DNA of 64,000 nucleotides from Chitinophagaceae bacterium PMP191F (GCA_001302245.1 LGYU01000013.1:1-64000); one strand, 5' to 3'. Positions 1 through 10,100 are shown, counted from the stretch's first letter. Notes: generated by a model from the letters alone, not told the origin. Program-made: numbers and translations.

Positions 1-98
1 ACACATCACTCCCCCTGAAATCATCAGTAAGAGCCAATAGAAAATAACGAATACAGGATATCAATTGAGTTCCCTCTATCAATGAAATAGAAAATTTT

Positions 99-1187
99 CT
101 AACGGAAAAAAGGCACCTCATAATTCATATCGGCTTCAACTGCTCTGTTGTGTGAAATAGCCGGCGACCATGTTTGTGCCATAAAAAAACGTTGAACTTC
201 TTTACTCAGCAAAGGATGTGGAGATTTAATGATCTTGAAGTTTTGCAGTTTACCTTCTTTACTAATGGTATATTTTACTTTTACCACCCCAACTATATTA
301 GGTGGCAGGTTTTCAGGCCAGAAAATATTGTCCAGTACATAATCATCAAAGGTCAGATACCTTCCCTGGGCTACCGGAGGTTTCATAATACTACATGAAA
401 TGCCGGCAGGACGTCCTTCTTCATCAAAACAACTCAGGTCAACGATCTTATCGTTCACATATTTCTCGATAGTACTGCGGGTACCATTTTCCCGGAAATA
501 CTGCCATTCACCCTGCATTATATTTTTTTCATACCTGCCAATGGATTCATGCTGCCCGTTTTTATACCAGGTTTTCCATTCTCCGTGTTTCTGGTTGTTG
601 ACATAAGTACCTGAATCGTGTAATTGACCACTTTCGTAAAAAGCTTTCCAGGTACCATATCTGAAATTGATAAGTGTATCTGATGTTATGAGTGAGTTTT
701 TTTTATTGATTATAACGGGCGGAGAGGGGGGCAACTTATCTGGTGAAGGATAGCTGCCAATCGCCATTACCTGGCCGTTCTCGTACCATGAATACCAGGT
801 GCCGGTCATCCGGTTATGATCTACCAGACCTGAGTCACGGGGACTTCCATTGTTATAATAGAATACCCATGTACCATGTCTTTCATTATTTAGAAAGGTA
901 CCATTAATCGCTTTTATCCGTTTGGGATGATACAGATCGTATGGCCCATCTTTAATAGTAAGGTTGCGGTCTTTGAAATATATTCTCAGTAAAGTATTGG
1001 TATCCGGATATACAGAGTACAATACCCAGTGATCAAAAGATCGTATAGCCATGGCGGGGAATGTCATATTACTTTTACTGGTAAAAGACAGATTTTCATC
1101 CAGGTATTTACGTAGGGTGTCACCTTTTTGTGCAACACACAATCCGGAAAGGAACAGGCCAATGAGCAGGAGTATATTTTTTTGCAT
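99..1187 (-). CDS. MORN-like repeat protein with TonB C-terminal domain
   Basis: A 362-residue exported protein. Residues 1-19 form a signal peptide (MQKNILLLIGLFLSGLCVAQ). Residues about 85-250 carry imperfect repeats of the form GxWxxYYxNGxxxxxG, for example GTWVFYYNNGSPRDSG, GTWYSWYENGQVMAIG and GEWKTWYKNGQHESIG, the pattern seen in MORN-type and YwqK-like proteins. Residues about 280-362 read as a TonB C-terminal domain (VKVKYTISKEGKLQNF, then SPHPLLSKEV and a closing WSPA). In this phylum such modules occur both in true energy transducers and in stand-alone periplasmic proteins. No N-terminal anchor other than the signal peptide and no proline-rich spanner is visible, so a classical TonB role is doubtful. 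Domain reading is fairly sure; function is unknown. Confidence 0.75.
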   Translation of the reverse strand: MQKNILLLIGLFLSGLCVAQKGDTLRKYLDENLSFTSKSNMTFPAMAIRSFDHWVLYSVYPDTNTLLRIYFKDRNLTIKDGPYDLYHPKRIKAINGTFLNNERHGTWVFYYNNGSPRDSGLVDHNRMTGTWYSWYENGQVMAIGSYPSPDKLPPSPPVIINKKNSLITSDTLINFRYGTWKAFYESGQLHDSGTYVNNQKHGEWKTWYKNGQHESIGRYEKNIMQGEWQYFRENGTRSTIEKYVNDKIVDLSCFDEEGRPAGISCSIMKPPVAQGRYLTFDDYVLDNIFWPENLPPNIVGVVKVKYTISKEGKLQNFKIIKSPHPLLSKEVQRFFMAQTWSPAISHNRAVEADMNYEVPFFR

Positions 1188-1262
1188 AGGTAGCTGGTGC
1201 TGCTACAAATTACGCAGATAGAGGCAGCGTAAAAATTAAAATATTCAGAAAAGAAATGGAAA

Positions 1263-1296
1263 TAAAACAGAGAAGCCGGACCTGCAGGCCGGCTTC
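1263..1296 (-). terminator. Terminator of the M14 peptidase gene
   Basis: GAAGCCGG (1272-1279) pairs perfectly with CCGGCTTC (1289-1296). Read leftward it is followed by a T-rich stretch (TCTCTGTTTTATTT). It lies about 20 bases after the stop of the leftward peptidase gene. Confidence 0.7.
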
Positions 1297-1316
1297 AGAC
1301 AAATGACAATGTTTTA

Positions 1317-3047
1317 TTATTTACTTACTACCCGGTAAACAGGATAGGTAAGATGTGCCGGCTCGTACCAGGGAGAATTTTTGTAAACAAAATCTAATTG
1401 CGCCTGCGCGCTTTTGGCAAATGCTGTATCAGAAGCCCTGCGTTCTTCCAGCCTGGTTTTTACTTCCGGATGTTCTTTAAGGTATTGTGCTGCAACATCC
1501 TCAAAATGATAACTACTGAACCCTTCCTTTTGTCCAAGGATACCATCAAAGAAGTTCCAGGCAAAATAAGAATCATCTGCCTGTGGCTCCAGTACTTCCA
1601 TCAGGAAGCGGTTGGCTACCTGGTTCATGGGAATATAAATATCACCTTTGCGGAATTTAATAGTTTTAGCAGAAGTGCTCACTTTTACATCACTGTTCAT
1701 GTGGTGCATTTCATAAGGGCGGGGGGATGCTTTATAATCTTCAATACGATACACCTGTACGGTAATAGTTGTATCTCTGCTCAGTGCACGCATCTGTACC
1801 TTATTCAGTTTCAGCAGCTCGATTACTTTCCACCATCCTTGCGGAATGATATATGCATCTGGTTTTTGTATGGAAAGTTTCGTGTTGAAGTAGTTGAAAT
1901 ATTTGATCTGTTTGGTAAATGGTTTACTGCGGTCATAGTACAGACGGGGGAGACCAGATACTTCGCTGGGTTTACGTCCGGATTCAAATCCTTTAAAGAT
2001 AATATCTACCGAGCGATTTTTATCAAGCTCCCAGCTAACCGGAAAATCAGTTTGCTGTAATACCGACTGTTTGGTTTGATTGCGCAGTTTTTTTATGGTT
2101 TCACTGTTCTTACTGGTAAAATCAATAAAGCTTTCCATTAAAGCGTAGGTTGATTGTACCCGCAGATCATAGCTTTTTAGCATGTGGGTTTCGGAAACAA
2201 ATGCAAATGTATGCCACAGGGTAGCATAACCGCTACTGTAACGAGGGCCATCAAAATAGGCTCGCATTCCTGCTTCCGGTACATTGCCGGCAAAATCAAC
2301 ATAAGGAACCAGGTCGTACCCTTTTTGTTTCATCAGCGTATACAGTGCAGGTTCAAATTGTTTGTTCAGGTATTCGCCCATAATACCGCCCAGCTTACTG
2401 TACTGTGAGGTCAATAGTGTCATGATGTGCTGATAATCGGCACCATTGCTTACGTGATTGTCCAGAAAAACATCAGGGTCACACAGATGAAAGATTTCAT
2501 CAAAAGAACGTGCTTCTTTGGAATCACATTTAATAAAGTCACGGTTCAGATCAAGGTTTTGCGAATTGCCCCGGAAACCAAATTCGTCCGGCCCATTCTG
2601 ATCTACACGATAATCGGCACTGCGGTTTAAACAACCACCAATATTATACACCGGGATAATTGCCAGCACTACATTATCGGGCAGTTTCTTTTTATTGGTC
2701 ACAATATCTCTTACTAATAGCATACTGGCATCAATACCATCGGGTTCGCCCGGATGAATACCATTGTTGACAAGGATAATGCGTTTATTCTTTTTGCGCA
2801 GACTGGCAAAGTCAAAATCTTTGTCATTAGAAACGATCACCAGGTTTAGCGGGAAACCGGCATCACTGGTGCCCATAGCAAGCATTTTTACCTGCGGAAA
2901 TTTTTCAGCCAGCATTTTCCACCAGGCAATGGCTTCAGCATAGGTAGGTGTTTCTTTTGCATGGGTTTGTTCATATTTGGTAGTAATGGACTGGCTGAAG
3001 AGAAAAGAGGGAGCCAGCAGAAACAGCAGTGTTTTGAGATATCTCAT
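1317..3047 (-). CDS. M14 family zinc carboxypeptidase, secreted
   Basis: A 576-residue metallocarboxypeptidase, probably periplasmic or extracellular. The start at 3047 gives a clean signal peptide (MRYLKTLLFLLAPSFLFSQ). An in-frame upstream Met at 3110 would put the first codons inside the folD terminator hairpin, so it is rejected. The M14 metal site is visible as H98 and E101 in NGIHPGEPDG and H198 in FLDNHVSNG; E286 in FVSETHML fits the catalytic glutamate. NLDLNRDF near residue 165 matches the NxNRDF region that binds the substrate carboxylate. The C-terminal third (about 340-576) has no domain I can name. Substrate is unknown; peptides or peptidoglycan-derived peptides are both possible. 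The gene is monocistronic, set off by terminators on both sides. Confidence 0.85.
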   Translation of the reverse strand: MRYLKTLLFLLAPSFLFSQSITTKYEQTHAKETPTYAEAIAWWKMLAEKFPQVKMLAMGTSDAGFPLNLVIVSNDKDFDFASLRKKNKRIILVNNGIHPGEPDGIDASMLLVRDIVTNKKKLPDNVVLAIIPVYNIGGCLNRSADYRVDQNGPDEFGFRGNSQNLDLNRDFIKCDSKEARSFDEIFHLCDPDVFLDNHVSNGADYQHIMTLLTSQYSKLGGIMGEYLNKQFEPALYTLMKQKGYDLVPYVDFAGNVPEAGMRAYFDGPRYSSGYATLWHTFAFVSETHMLKSYDLRVQSTYALMESFIDFTSKNSETIKKLRNQTKQSVLQQTDFPVSWELDKNRSVDIIFKGFESGRKPSEVSGLPRLYYDRSKPFTKQIKYFNYFNTKLSIQKPDAYIIPQGWWKVIELLKLNKVQMRALSRDTTITVQVYRIEDYKASPRPYEMHHMNSDVKVSTSAKTIKFRKGDIYIPMNQVANRFLMEVLEPQADDSYFAWNFFDGILGQKEGFSSYHFEDVAAQYLKEHPEVKTRLEERRASDTAFAKSAQAQLDFVYKNSPWYEPAHLTYPVYRVVSK

Positions 3048-3065
3048 GATGACATTGGTTAAGAT

Positions 3066-3108
3066 ATAAAAATACAGAAGGCAAACGGGTCTTTGTCCGT
3101 TTGCCTTC
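3066..3108 (-). terminator. Terminator of folD
   Basis: A perfect 12-bp stem (GAAGGCAAACGG at 3077-3088 with CCGTTTGCCTTC at 3097-3108) and an 8-base loop, followed leftward by a T-rich run. It sits 25 bases after the folD stop codon, so it ends folD transcription before the peptidase gene. Confidence 0.85.
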
Positions 3109-3132
3109 ACCGCTCATAGAAAACTATAAAGG

Positions 3133-4008
3133 TTAATCTCTTTCCCTGCAGGCTCTGTAGGTATTATTCATCAGGGCGGCAATGGTCATAGGACCTACAC
3201 CACCCGGAACCGGGGTAATATAGCTGGCATGTGGTGCCACTTCATCAAAACTCACATCGCCTTTAATGGCGTATCCTTTCTTTTTAGTAGCATCGTCCAC
3301 ACGGGTAATACCTACATCAATTACAATAGCACCGGGTTTTACCATATCGCCTTTCACAAAACCGGGTTTGCCCAGTGCTGCTACAATAATATCACCCTGT
3401 AAGCAGATCTCTTTCAGGTTACGTGTATGCGAGTGGCAGATAGTAACAGTACAGTTGCCCGGGTTGGAATTACCGCTGAGCAGGATGCTCATAGGACGAC
3501 CAACAATATTGCTGCGGCCTATTACTACGGCATGTAAACCTTTGGTATCAATTTTATAATGCTTCAGCATCAGCATTATGCCGTGCGGGGTAGCGGGTAC
3601 AAAAGAAGGAAGCCCCTGCACCAGTCGGCCGATGCTTACAGGATGAAAACCATCAACATCTTTTGAAGGATGAATGGCATTGATTACTTTTTCATCAGAA
3701 ATATGTTTGGGCAATGGTAGTTGTACCAGTATACCATCAATGTCCATATCATTGTTCAGCTCTTCAATAACATTCAACAGTTTGAATTCGCTGATGGTAT
3801 CTTCCAGTCGGATCAGGGTAGATTTAAACCCGATCTCTTCACAGGTTTTTACTTTAGAACCAACATAAGTTTCGCTGGCTCCGTTATTTCCAACCAATAC
3901 AGCCGCAAGATGCGGTACTTTTTTTCCTTCCGTTACCAATTGGGCCACTTTGAGTTTTAATTCCTCTTTGATGGCTTTGGCGGCTAAGTTTCCATCTAAA
4001 ATTTGCAT
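3133..4008 (-). CDS. folD: Bifunctional methylenetetrahydrofolate dehydrogenase / cyclohydrolase FolD
   Basis: A 291-residue cytoplasmic enzyme that converts 5,10-methylene-THF to 10-formyl-THF in two steps, supplying one-carbon units for purine and formyl-Met synthesis. Full family length. Visible signatures are [15 protein letters not shown] (Y48, K52, the catalytic Tyr/Lys pair), [12 protein letters not shown] near residue 98, the NAD(P)-binding loop [17 protein letters not shown], and the C-terminal [14 protein letters not shown]. The start at 4008 ([14 protein letters not shown]) is chosen over an in-frame Met at 4032 because a -7 promoter box lies at 4013-4020, between the two. Confidence 0.97.
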   Translation of the reverse strand: MQILDGNLAAKAIKEELKLKVAQLVTEGKKVPHLAAVLVGNNGASETYVGSKVKTCEEIGFKSTLIRLEDTISEFKLLNVIEELNNDMDIDGILVQLPLPKHISDEKVINAIHPSKDVDGFHPVSIGRLVQGLPSFVPATPHGIMLMLKHYKIDTKGLHAVVIGRSNIVGRPMSILLSGNSNPGNCTVTICHSHTRNLKEICLQGDIIVAALGKPGFVKGDMVKPGAIVIDVGITRVDDATKKKGYAIKGDVSFDEVAPHASYITPVPGGVGPMTIAALMNNTYRACRERD

Positions 4009-4012
4009 GGCG

Positions 4013-4020
4013 CAAAGGTA
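4013..4020 (-). promoter_or_regulatory. folD promoter -7 box
   Basis: Read leftward the sequence is TACCTTTG, a perfect match to the Bacteroidota -7 consensus TAnnTTTG. Only four bases separate it from the ATG at 4008, so the transcript would be leaderless or nearly so. A clear -33 TTTG was not found. Confidence 0.65.
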
Positions 4021-4078
4021 AAGTGCTGTCAACTGCTTCCAAAGGACAAGCAGAAAAAAAGTGCAATTTTTTTTAATC

Positions 4079-4092
4079 TAATCAATTGATTA
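4079..4092. promoter_or_regulatory. 14-bp perfect palindrome upstream of the barrel/HhH operon
   Basis: TAATCAATTGATTA is its own reverse complement. It lies 24 bases before the ATG at 4116 and about 60 bases upstream of the folD -7 box, in an AT-rich divergent intergenic region, where an operator would be expected. AT-rich palindromes also arise by chance, so this is tentative. Confidence 0.3.
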
Positions 4093-4115
4093 CATGTTTT
4101 AATAAAAAATAATGT

Positions 4116-4937
4116 ATGAAGTGGTGTTTTTACTGCCTGCTATTCTTTTTTCCTTATTCTTTGCTATCAGCGCAATCTGTGCACTATCCACCCTCAGCTA
4201 TGTTTACCGGATCTGGTGCCTATAGCCAGGCTTTTTCAGATGCTTTTTCTTTTCTAGGCAATCAGGCGTCGTTGGGCAATATCAGCCAGACAGTGGCAGG
4301 TATATATGGTGAAAGAAAGTATATGCTGGAAGAATTGAATTTTACTACTGCTGCAGTTGGCATACCTGTTACCGGCGGTGGTGTTGGACTGGCTGTAAAA
4401 TATTTCGGCTGGAGCCAGTACAATGAATCGCAGATAGGGGCAGCTTATGGAAAGAACCTTGGAAAGGTGAGTATTGGTGTACAGTTTAATTATACCATGT
4501 TGCGTATTGCGGGATATGGAAGTGATGCTGCATTTACAACAGAAGCTGGTACTATATGGCAGATATCAGACCGGGTACAGGCAGGTATACAGGTCATCAA
4601 TCCGGTGGGAGGAAAGTTCAGGAATAACAAAGAAGAAAAAATTGCCAGTGTATATAAAACTGCAATAGGGTGGGAGACATCTTCCGTTTTATATATCAGC
4701 GCAGAAATTGTAAAAGAAGAAAACAGGCCAGCCAACATTTTGGTAAACGCTCAATATCGTTTTGCCGATTGCTTTTTCGCCCGTGCAGGTATCGCTACTG
4801 CCATCAATGCTCCTTTTCTGTCGGCAGGATGGAAATGGAAAAATCTGCGTACAGACATCATGGGAAACTATCATCCCCGGCTAGGTATTACACCTGGTTT
4901 ATCTATCAGTTTTTTCGGTAAAAACATAAAAGGATGA
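4116..4937 (+). CDS. Outer-membrane beta-barrel protein, PorV/PorQ-like
   Basis: A 273-residue protein with signal peptide (cut near LLSAQ-S). The body is made of short alternating hydrophobic strands with many Gly/aromatic residues (VGLAVKYFGWSQYNESQIG, ISVGVQFNY-like segments) and ends in the barrel-like GLSISFFGKNIKG. The start of the mature part (GSGAYSQAFSDAFSFLGNQA) resembles the PorV/PorQ group of T9SS-associated outer-membrane proteins, but I cannot assign it to a named member. Its stop overlaps the start of the next gene by four bases (ATGA), so the two are translationally coupled. The pairing with a helix-hairpin-helix protein is the main contextual clue. Function unknown. Confidence 0.65.
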   Translation: MKWCFYCLLFFFPYSLLSAQSVHYPPSAMFTGSGAYSQAFSDAFSFLGNQASLGNISQTVAGIYGERKYMLEELNFTTAAVGIPVTGGGVGLAVKYFGWSQYNESQIGAAYGKNLGKVSIGVQFNYTMLRIAGYGSDAAFTTEAGTIWQISDRVQAGIQVINPVGGKFRNNKEEKIASVYKTAIGWETSSVLYISAEIVKEENRPANILVNAQYRFADCFFARAGIATAINAPFLSAGWKWKNLRTDIMGNYHPRLGITPGLSISFFGKNIKG

Positions 4938-7006
4938 GAAGATGTGCAATAATGCTGTCAGTGCTGCTTATATCAATAGCTGTACCTGCACAGGAGATGA
5001 CTGAAGTTACAGAACAGCAGTTGGAAAATCTGGCAGAGATCAATGAAACAGAAACGGAAGATGACAGTTACTGGCAGCAACTGGACTACTACAAAAAACA
5101 TCCTGTTAATCTGAATACAGCATCTGCAGTACAACTGGAAGAGTTGCGTTTATTAACGCCATTACAGATCAGCAATTTTATCAGTTACAGGGATTTACTC
5201 GGAAACCTGGTCAATATATACGAAATACAGGCAGTACCAGGATGGGATATTACAACAATAAAAAAGTTACTGCCATTTATTACAGTGGCAGACGAATGGG
5301 AGCCTGCCAGGAATTTCGGAAAACGGTTTGCTGGTGGTGAAACCAGCATGCTTTTTCGTACTGCATCATTACTGGAAACACCTGTTGGCTATCAGCGAAA
5401 AGAAACGGGGCTTAGCTACTATACGGGAAGTAAGGACAGGTTGTTATTCCGCTGCAGGTACAACTATAAAGATCAGCTACAGTATGGTATATCAGGCAAA
5501 AAGGATGCAGGAGAACAGTTTTTCAGGGGAAAACAGCAGAATGGGTTTGATTTTTATTCTATTCATTTTTTTGTACGTAAACTGGGCATCGTCAAAGCGC
5601 TGGCATTGGGCGATTATGTAGTGAACATGGGACAGGGTTTGATACAATGGCAAAGCCTGGCTTTCGGAAAAAGTACATTGATAACCGATGTAAAGCGACA
5701 GGGGGCTGTATTAAAACCCCATACATCTGCCGGTGAGTTTAATTTTCATCGTGGTGCGGGGGTAACGATTGGAAAGCATAATTGGGAAGCTACTGTATTT
5801 GGATCGTTGCGTGTATTCAGTGCAACGCTAACACCGGATAGTACAGAGGAAAAAGGATTATATGTTGCTACATTACTAACTTCCGGCTATCACCGCACAC
5901 CGTCTGAACTGGCAAGGCGTAATAATCTGCATAGTTTTAATACAGGCGGAAATTTTCGTGTTAAGGGTACTAACTGGCGTGCCGGGTTCAATATGGTGCA
6001 ATACCATTTTGAATATCCTATGCGTGCTTCAGCAAATTGGTATGACAGGTTTGCCATCAGCGGCAAACGGTGGGGAAACTATAGTGTAGACTACAGCTAT
6101 ACCTTTTCCAATGTGCACATGTTTGGCGAGATAGCTACTGATTGTAAGCATCACCAAGCAGTTGTAGCAGGGCTAATTACCAGTCCTGACCCAAGAGTAG
6201 ATGTCACAATGGTGTACAGGAATATTAATAAAGCATATCAGTCGTTGTTCAGCAATGCTTTCACTGAGAATAGTATGCCCACAAATGAAAGTGGCCTGTA
6301 TACCGGCCTGGTGATCCGCCCGTTTGCATATTGGCAGGTAAATGCTTATGCTGATTTCTTCAGTTTCCCCTGGTTAAAATACCGCGTTAATGGACCTTCC
6401 AACGGATATGATTACCTGGTACAGCTAACCTGTAACCCGTCAAAGAGGGTGGAAGTATATAGCCGGTACCGTTACCGATCCAAACCACTGAATAGCGATG
6501 ATGCATTGCAGCCTATCAGGAATGTAACCGCAACAGCCTGGCAATCATGGCGTACCCAACTGGCATTGATGATAAATACACGCTGGCTATTAAGGCATCG
6601 GGTAGAGCTTGTTCGTTTTCAGTCGGCCACTGATAATGTACAGCATGGATTTGCTGCGTATGTAGATTGCAATTATAATTCTCCCTTGTTATCGGCCGGA
6701 ATACGGTTGCATTATTTTGATACAGATGGGTATGATTCAAGAATTTATGCTTTTGAGCAATCTGTAACATACAGTTACCCGGTAGTAGCACTATATAATA
6801 AAGGATTCAGGTGCTATGCTAACACCAGGATCAATATATCAAGTGTTATTAGACGTTATATTGGAGAAGGGTATAACGGTAGCGTTACCGTTAGAATGGC
6901 ACAGTTTTTATATAGCGGCCAAAAGCAGATTGGAAGCGGATTAGATGTGATTGCAGGAAATAGTAAGACAGATTATGTAATACAGATTTTGTTAACCAGA
7001 CGTTAA
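4934..7006 (+). CDS. ComEA-like helix-hairpin-helix protein with C-terminal beta-barrel
   Basis: A 690-residue exported protein with a signal peptide (MRRCAIMLSVLLISIAVPAQ). Residues about 55-115 contain two helix-hairpin-helix motifs of ComEA type (PVNLNTASAVQLEELRLL, then LLGNLVNIYEIQAVPGWD). ComEA domains bind double-stranded DNA in competence systems. The remaining 550 residues look like repeated amphipathic beta strands with many aromatic residues and arginines (CRYRYRSK, NTRWLLRHRVELVRF) and end TDYVIQILLTRR, as in outer-membrane barrels. A DNA-binding fold joined to a barrel is consistent with DNA binding at the outer membrane, but that role is inference. Coupled to the preceding barrel gene. 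Confidence 0.7.
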   Translation: MRRCAIMLSVLLISIAVPAQEMTEVTEQQLENLAEINETETEDDSYWQQLDYYKKHPVNLNTASAVQLEELRLLTPLQISNFISYRDLLGNLVNIYEIQAVPGWDITTIKKLLPFITVADEWEPARNFGKRFAGGETSMLFRTASLLETPVGYQRKETGLSYYTGSKDRLLFRCRYNYKDQLQYGISGKKDAGEQFFRGKQQNGFDFYSIHFFVRKLGIVKALALGDYVVNMGQGLIQWQSLAFGKSTLITDVKRQGAVLKPHTSAGEFNFHRGAGVTIGKHNWEATVFGSLRVFSATLTPDSTEEKGLYVATLLTSGYHRTPSELARRNNLHSFNTGGNFRVKGTNWRAGFNMVQYHFEYPMRASANWYDRFAISGKRWGNYSVDYSYTFSNVHMFGEIATDCKHHQAVVAGLITSPDPRVDVTMVYRNINKAYQSLFSNAFTENSMPTNESGLYTGLVIRPFAYWQVNAYADFFSFPWLKYRVNGPSNGYDYLVQLTCNPSKRVEVYSRYRYRSKPLNSDDALQPIRNVTATAWQSWRTQLALMINTRWLLRHRVELVRFQSATDNVQHGFAAYVDCNYNSPLLSAGIRLHYFDTDGYDSRIYAFEQSVTYSYPVVALYNKGFRCYANTRINISSVIRRYIGEGYNGSVTVRMAQFLYSGQKQIGSGLDVIAGNSKTDYVIQILLTRR

Positions 7007-7088
7007 CGTAAATTAAAAAAATATTAAATATTGTTAATAATAACTTAAAAAAAGCAGCAGTTAAGTAATTATGTATGTCTGAAAAAAT

Positions 7089-7138
7089 GCCTGTTTTAGG
7101 CTATGCAATACCGTTGCTAAAACTTTTTCAGGCTTTTT
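7089..7138 (+). terminator. Hairpin with T-run between the HhH gene and susC
   Basis: GTTTTAG (7093-7099) pairs with CTAAAAC (7117-7123); outside it GCCT (7089-7092) pairs with AGGC (7130-7133) across a small bulge, followed by TTTTT. It can be the terminator of the upstream operon. It lies only 25 bases before the susC ATG, so it could also sit in the susC leader and act as an attenuator. Confidence 0.45.
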
Positions 7139-7162
7139 AAGGGAACATTTAAACATAATTAC

Positions 7163-10100
7163 ATGAGAAAAATCCTAACACTGCTAACAGTGCTAGCGTT
7201 ATGCACTGTTATTGCCCGTGCTCAAAACCGCACAGTCACAGGGCAAGTCAAAGATTCAAAGGGGGAACCAATTCCTTTCGCTTCCATCCGGATTAAAAAT
7301 TCCACAACAGGTGTTTCTGCAGATCAGACCGGTAAGTTCTCTATTGAGACTGCTACGGGTACTGTACTAACGGTTACGGCTGTTGGATATTTAAGCTCGG
7401 ATGTCAGGGTAAGCACATCTGGTATTTTATCTGTTACATTGGAAGCGCAGGACAACCTGCAGGAAGTAGTGGTAACCACTGCATTGGGTGTAAAAAAACG
7501 CCCGAAAGAAATTGGTTATGCCAACACCACTATCAATGCAGAGCAAATTACATCTGGTAAATCGCCTAATCTTGGTCAGGCGCTTTCGGGAAAAGTTGGT
7601 GGGTTAACTATTTACAACATTAACAACTCCGTAAACAATGATGTAAGAGTGGTATTAAGGGGATACCGCTCCATCTCCGGAAACAATCAGGCATTGATTG
7701 TATTGGATGGCGTACCTGTTCCGCAAAACGCTATTTCATACATCAATCCTGATGACATTGAGAATGTAACAGTATTAAAAGGAGGTCAGGCTGCAACACT
7801 CTATGGCACCGATGGTGTAAATGGTGTGTTGATGGTTACTACCAAGAAAGGTGGTAAAAGGCCACAGATCAACTTCTCTCAAACTTTTACAAGAGATGTA
7901 GTGTACATTATGCCGAAATTTCAGACAGGCTTTGGATCAGGTTCTGATTATGGCAACGGAACTCCTGGCATTGAAAACTTCCGGCCTTTTGAAAACCAGC
8001 AATACGGCGATGGATTTACTGGCGAAACCAGGGATATTGGCCGTGTGCTGGAAGATGGCAGCCACCTGCAGTTACCGTATGCTGCTGTTAAAAATCAAAA
8101 AAGAGATGCGTACGATGCAGGATATTCCAGCCAGACAAACCTGTCAGTGGCGGGTTCAGATGAAAGAAGTTCATACTACCTGTCTTTCCAGAATTATAAT
8201 ACAAAGGGTATAGTTCCGGGAGACAAATTCAACAGAACAACTTTCCGTTTTAATGCCTCTAAAACATTTGGAAAATTCAGAGCAGCTTTTGATGGTAGCT
8301 ATGCTACTGACAGAACACAGCGCACAACCTCCGATTTTTCTTTTTATGTAAATAATACGCCTATCTGGTTCCCGTTAACCGATTATCGTGATTGGCAGAC
8401 TAATAAATTTGCCAACCCTAACGGTTACTTTAATGATTATTATAATAATCCTTATTTCATGGCAGATAATTATCGCCGTGATTCAAGGAACAATTATTTT
8501 AATGGCAACGTTACTTTAGAATTAAAACCACTAAAATGGTTATCGGCCACTTACAGGCTGGGTACGGCTGTTACCAATAACTTCGGTAAAGATTATACCG
8601 GTAAATTCCTGTATACAACCTGGGCAAAAAGCAAAGCGTATACTTTTGATCCCGATTACAATGATTACAACGGTATAGATCGTGCTAAAACCGATGTGTT
8701 GGGTTCAGTAGCCGATTATTCAAGCTGGGGTAGCCGTATCACTTCTGATCTGATCCTGAAAGCTGATAAGAAGTTTGAGAACTTCTCTGTTTCGGGGTTT
8801 GTTGGTACAAGTTTTCTTATCAGGCAAGGTATCAATGACAGGGTAGCAAGTACTTCTATAGTAGTACCTGGTATTTACAGCATTACAAACAGAGCTGGTG
8901 ATATTAACGGAGCTGCAACTGCTACTTATGCTACCACTTCCAACCAGAGAAAGTTTGGTTATTATGCTGATGCCACATTGGGGTTTAAAGATTTTGTTTT
9001 CCTGCACGGATCTGCCAGAAGCGACCAATCTTCTGTATTCTACCAGGCAGGCAGGGCAAAAAGTTTTTATACACTTAATTATTATGGGGTGGACGCCTCA
9101 TTCATAGTAACTGAAGCAATATCCAGTCTGAAAAATAATCCAGTGCTTGATTTCCTGAAACTGAGGGTTTCTTACAACAGGAATGCCAATGACCCGCTAA
9201 GCCCTTATCAGTTGGTGCCTGTTTATAATAATGCTACGGGTTTCCCGTATGGAAACAATGTTGGACTTACCATTGATAACACTTTACCAGATCCGAACCT
9301 GAAACCGGAAATTGTTAAGTCTATTGAAGGTGGTTTTGAAGTGGCATTATTTAAGAACAGGCTTAATATTGATTTTGCTATTTATCAGCAAAAGTCAGAA
9401 GGTAACGTTATTAACGTAGGTGTATCTCCTGCTTTTGGCTATACCAACTACAGGGTAAATGCCGCTTCAATGACCAACCACGGTCTGGATGTGGATTTGA
9501 AGTTCAACGTGATCCGTTCAAAAGATTTCAGTTGGAATCTGAATGCTAACTATACTTATAACACCAATAAGGTTACCAAGCTGTTCCGTGATCTGCCGCG
9601 CTTTACCGCCGGTAGCTATGGAACCATTGGCTACGTATATGCTGAGTTAAAAAATCCTTTCCCTTTCCTGAAAGCTTCTGCGTTTCAACGCGATGATCAG
9701 GGACGCGTGGTGGTAAGTAAAACAGATGGCTGGGCATTAAAAGATCCGGATCTGAAAGCTTTTGGCAACGTGTTGCCTAAGCATATACTTGGTTTTGGAA
9801 CCAGTGTTGCTTTCAAAGGTTTTACTGTGTCAGCAAATCTTGAGTTCAGAACAGGTTATAAAGTATACCATGCAATGGGAGATAACCTGGGCTTCACCGG
9901 AGCAGGAGCTTTAACTACCAAATATAACCGTGAGCCATTCCTGTGGGAAAATTCATCTATTGATGATGGAACCGGAAAATATATAGCCAATACCAGTGTT
10001 AAAGTAAGCGAATACTGGGCATGGTATAAAGGATGGGGCGACGTAGGCAATCCCCGAGGTGCAGGTTCTCCCAATGGTATTGCAGAATTTTATATTCTGA

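Noticed and set aside
1398-2060. 220-codon open frame antisense to the M14 peptidase gene
   Set aside because: The peptidase frame carries all catalytic motifs; the antisense frame is rich in Phe/Ile/Tyr, as expected of a shadow.
3048-3110. Upstream start of the M14 peptidase at 3110
   Set aside because: These codons overlap the folD terminator hairpin and push the signal peptide away from the N-terminus.
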